This document shows, one piece after another, positions 10,912 to 12,788 of a stretch of DNA of 12,788 bases. Positions within the stretch are counted from its first letter, which is position 1. Every line of letters begins with the position of its first letter. The position numbers and the translations under genes are program-made. Below the pieces are notes generated by a model. It did not search any database and was not told where the DNA came from. It saw only the letters and a program-made list of their open reading frames with translations. This DNA comes from Planctomycetes bacterium RIFCSPHIGHO2_12_FULL_52_36 (GTDB lineage: Bacteria; Planctomycetota; Brocadiia; Brocadiales; Bathyanammoxibiaceae): assembly GCA_001828545.1 (NCBI GenBank), contig MHYW01000034.1, positions 1 through 12,788 of the forward strand, in the 5' to 3' direction.

Positions 10912-11760
10912 ATGACCATAAGCGGATTGGGTATAGTGGGAGGCGGGCAGATGGGGCAGGGTATAGCCCAGCTTGCCGCAGGCGCCGGGTTGGAGGTCAG
11001 GGTAGTAGAGGCCAATAGAGACCTCCTCCAGAGGGCACTGGAGGGCGTGGCCAAAAACCTGGACAAATTAGTCCAGAGGGGCAGACTCCCCCAGGAGAAG
11101 AAGGCAGAGATACTAAAAAGGGTGAAGGGGGCCCAGGGGTTAGAAGAGCTGGCCGGGACTGAGATAATTATTGAGGCGGTATCAGAGGTAGAGCCTCTAA
11201 AACTGGAAATCTTCAGGAAACTGGATAGTGTAGTCCCACCGCAGACCATCCTCGCCTCCAACACCTCTTCCATACCCATCACCCGGCTTGCCTCAGCCAC
11301 CAGGAGGCCAGAGAAGGTAATTGGCATACACTTCATGAACCCTGCCCCGGTAATGGAGCTGGTAGAGATAGTATGTGGACTCAAGACCTCTCCGGAGACC
11401 TTCCAGAAGGCCCAGGAACTGGCAAAATCCCTGGGTAAGACCGTCGTGGAGGTGAAGGACTATCCCGGTTTTATAGTCAACCGTCTACTTATGCCCATGC
11501 TCAATGAGGCCATGTACGTCTTAATGGAGGGTACGGCTACCAGAGAGGCAATTGACAAGGCCATGACCCTGGGTACCCATCAACCCATGGGCCCCCTGGC
11601 CCTTGCAGATTTTATAGGATTGGACACGTGTCTTTCCATCCTGGAGACCCTCCACAAGGAGTTTGGGGATGCGCGGTACAGGCCGTGCCCCCTGCTCAGG
11701 AGATACGTGGAGGCCGGCTGGCTGGGAAAGAAGTCAGGTAAGGGGTTTTATACTTATTAG
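10912..11760 (+). CDS. hbd: 3-hydroxybutyryl-CoA dehydrogenase
   Basis: The 282-residue enzyme interconverts acetoacetyl-CoA and 3-hydroxybutyryl-CoA with NAD(P)H. The N-terminal Rossmann motif is GIVGGGQMGQGIAQLAAGAG (residues 7-26); the usual GxGxxG has Gly-Gly-Gly here. The catalytic residues known from the clostridial enzyme fall at the same numbers: Ser119 in ASNTSS, His140 in IGIHFMNPAPVMELVE, and Asn190 in YPGFIVNRLL. The C-terminal dimerisation half includes GTHQPMGPLALADFIGLD, and the protein ends KSGKGFYTY as usual. AGGAGG (10898-10903) lies 8 nt before the ATG. It sits between the thiolase and EtfB genes, 94 bp after the former (two palindromes between) and 3 bp before the latter. 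The symbol is used for function; a role in oxidation instead of butyrate synthesis is equally possible. Confidence 0.93.
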   Translation: MTISGLGIVGGGQMGQGIAQLAAGAGLEVRVVEANRDLLQRALEGVAKNLDKLVQRGRLPQEKKAEILKRVKGAQGLEELAGTEIIIEAVSEVEPLKLEIFRKLDSVVPPQTILASNTSSIPITRLASATRRPEKVIGIHFMNPAPVMELVEIVCGLKTSPETFQKAQELAKSLGKTVVEVKDYPGFIVNRLLMPMLNEAMYVLMEGTATREAIDKAMTLGTHQPMGPLALADFIGLDTCLSILETLHKEFGDARYRPCPLLRRYVEAGWLGKKSGKGFYTY

Positions 11761-11763
11761 CCA

Positions 11764-12573
11764 GTGAATATCATTGTCTGTATAAAACAGGTACCCTCCA
11801 CGGAGGCGGCGCCGAGACCCTCCCCCAGGCCTCCTTTTATTGATACAACCGGCCTATCCTGGGTGATAAACCCATTTGATGAGTACGCCATAGAGGAGGC
11901 CCTAAGAATAAAGGAACGCCAGGGTAAAGGAGAAGTAACGATAATTACCCTGGGCCCAGAATCAGCAAGAGAGGCCCTCATGGGCGCCCTGGCCCTGGGG
12001 GCTGATAGGGCCCTCCATATAATTGGCGAGACCCATCTGGGGGTAGATTCCTATGCGACTGCCTATCTCCTCTGTCAGGCCATAAAAGGGCGTCTTTTTG
12101 CCGGGAGTGGCCCTGTCACCTTTGACCTAATCCTGTGCGGAAAGGAGGCGGTGGATGACCAGAATGGGGCGGTGGGGACCCAACTGGCCGAACTCCTGGA
12201 TATACCCCACGCGGCAGTAATAACCAGATTGTCGGTGGACGCCACCGGGAAGGTCGTGGTTCACAGGCAGATAGAGGGGGGCACGGAGGTACTGGAGTGT
12301 CCACTGCCCGCACTCTTTACCTGCCAGAAGGGACTCAATGAGCCAAGATACCCCTCCCTGCCAGGCATAATGAAGGCAAAGAAGAAGCCCTACGAAGTAG
12401 TCCCAGCCACAAGACTGGCCCCCCAGGAGGTATGGGGACCCGGGGCCAGGGTGTCGGTCAAAGAAGTATCTCTCCTGCCTACAAGAAAAGTCGGCAGGAA
12501 GCTCCAGGGCGGTGCGGCGGAGATGGTTGAAGACCTGGTGAAGTTCATTCGGGAGGAGGTTCGTATAATCTGA
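11764..12573 (+). CDS. etfB: Electron transfer flavoprotein beta subunit
   Basis: The 269-residue protein is EtfB, which with EtfA forms a flavoprotein carrying electrons between acyl-CoA dehydrogenases and a membrane or soluble acceptor. The N-terminus MNIIVCIKQVPST, the loop INPFDEYAIEEALRIKE, the nucleotide-binding segment CGKEAVDDQNGAVGTQLAEL (residues 125-144) and the signature LNEPRYPSLPGIMKAKKKP (191-209) are all present. GTG 11764 is the start that gives the standard N-terminus. It follows the dehydrogenase stop by 3 nt with no strong Shine-Dalgarno nearby, so translation is probably coupled. Its stop overlaps the EtfA start (TGATG). Whether this ETF is a plain carrier or a bifurcating type cannot be decided from EtfB alone. 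Confidence 0.93.
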   Translation: MNIIVCIKQVPSTEAAPRPSPRPPFIDTTGLSWVINPFDEYAIEEALRIKERQGKGEVTIITLGPESAREALMGALALGADRALHIIGETHLGVDSYATAYLLCQAIKGRLFAGSGPVTFDLILCGKEAVDDQNGAVGTQLAELLDIPHAAVITRLSVDATGKVVVHRQIEGGTEVLECPLPALFTCQKGLNEPRYPSLPGIMKAKKKPYEVVPATRLAPQEVWGPGARVSVKEVSLLPTRKVGRKLQGGAAEMVEDLVKFIREEVRII

Positions 12574-12788
12574 TGGTTGAAGTCCTTGTCTTCCTGGAGC
12601 AGAGAGGGGGGAGATTAAAAGGGTCATCCCTTGAGGCACTGGGGGCAGGAAGACAACTATTAGAAAAGGTCGGAACTGGCTCGGGTAGACTAAACGCAAT
12701 ATTTATAGGAGATAATATAAAAGACCTGGCAGAGACAGTGAGGTGTTATGGTGCCCAGAAGATATTACTGGCAGACCACCCTGCCCTG
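12573..12788 (+). CDS. etfA: Electron transfer flavoprotein alpha subunit, N-terminal part
   Basis: The ATG overlaps the last base of the EtfB stop (TGATG) and the frame stays open to the window end, giving 72 residues. The start VEVLVFLEQRGGRLKGSSLE, then LEALGAGRQLLE and LNAIFIGDNI, are typical of the EtfA/FixB N-terminal domain. Its FAD-binding C-terminal domain is outside the window. GGAGG lies about 13 nt upstream, rather far, so coupling to EtfB translation is likely. Confidence 0.9.
   Translation, partial: MVEVLVFLEQRGGRLKGSSLEALGAGRQLLEKVGTGSGRLNAIFIGDNIKDLAETVRCYGAQKILLADHPAL

Overview
The window looks like a chromosomal stretch of an anaerobic, Gram-negative, repeat-rich bacterium. 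Signal peptides, an outer-membrane-type beta-barrel, an AhbD-like radical SAM heme enzyme, a probable selenoprotein and many dispersed palindromes fit a planctomycete of the Brocadiales type or a similar subsurface lineage. That placement is an inference from gene content and repeat style, not a proof. Non-ATG starts are common: GTG at 789, 1477, 4704 and 11764, and TTG at 9334.

Region 1 (1-2847, + strand) is a tightly packed, overlapping set: the C-terminal part of an N-acyl-D-amino-acid deacylase, a C26-type class I glutamine amidotransferase, and a TPR-repeat probable lipoprotein. A convergent PPC/DUF296 gene follows on the - strand (2965-3405). Region 2 (3592-7069, + strand) holds a secreted GH99-like protein, a membrane-anchored TPR protein 2 nt downstream, a small glutaredoxin-like gene, and an AhbD-like radical SAM/SPASM enzyme. 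The glutaredoxin-like gene is the most notable item. Its apparent TGA stop is followed by two codons and TAG, and 18 nt after the TGA lies a 6-bp hairpin with a GGUCU loop. This is the layout of a bacterial SECIS, so the protein is very probably a selenoprotein ending in Sec-His-Val.

Region 3 (7070-9614) is mostly repeats with three genes among them: a possible 37-residue membrane protein, a His-rich outer-membrane barrel (- strand) and a Cys-rich secreted protein (- strand). Region 4 (9615-12788, + strand) is a short-chain acyl-CoA operon: acetyl-CoA acetyltransferase, 3-hydroxybutyryl-CoA dehydrogenase, EtfB and the start of EtfA. It would interconvert acetyl-CoA and 3-hydroxybutyryl-CoA, with the ETF linking later acyl-CoA redox chemistry to an electron carrier.

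Repeats run through every region. One family of palindromes keeps GTAGGGG/CCCCTAC ends but has different, fully compensated inner arms. A second short family (CCGCC-TNA-GGCGG) is found nested inside the first and also inside a coding 3' end. A 19-nt motif, GGCGGWAGCACCGCCGGGC, occurs in frame in both ahbD and the thiolase and encodes GGSTAG in each, apparently as part of extra loops. No tRNA, rRNA, CRISPR array or transposase gene was seen.
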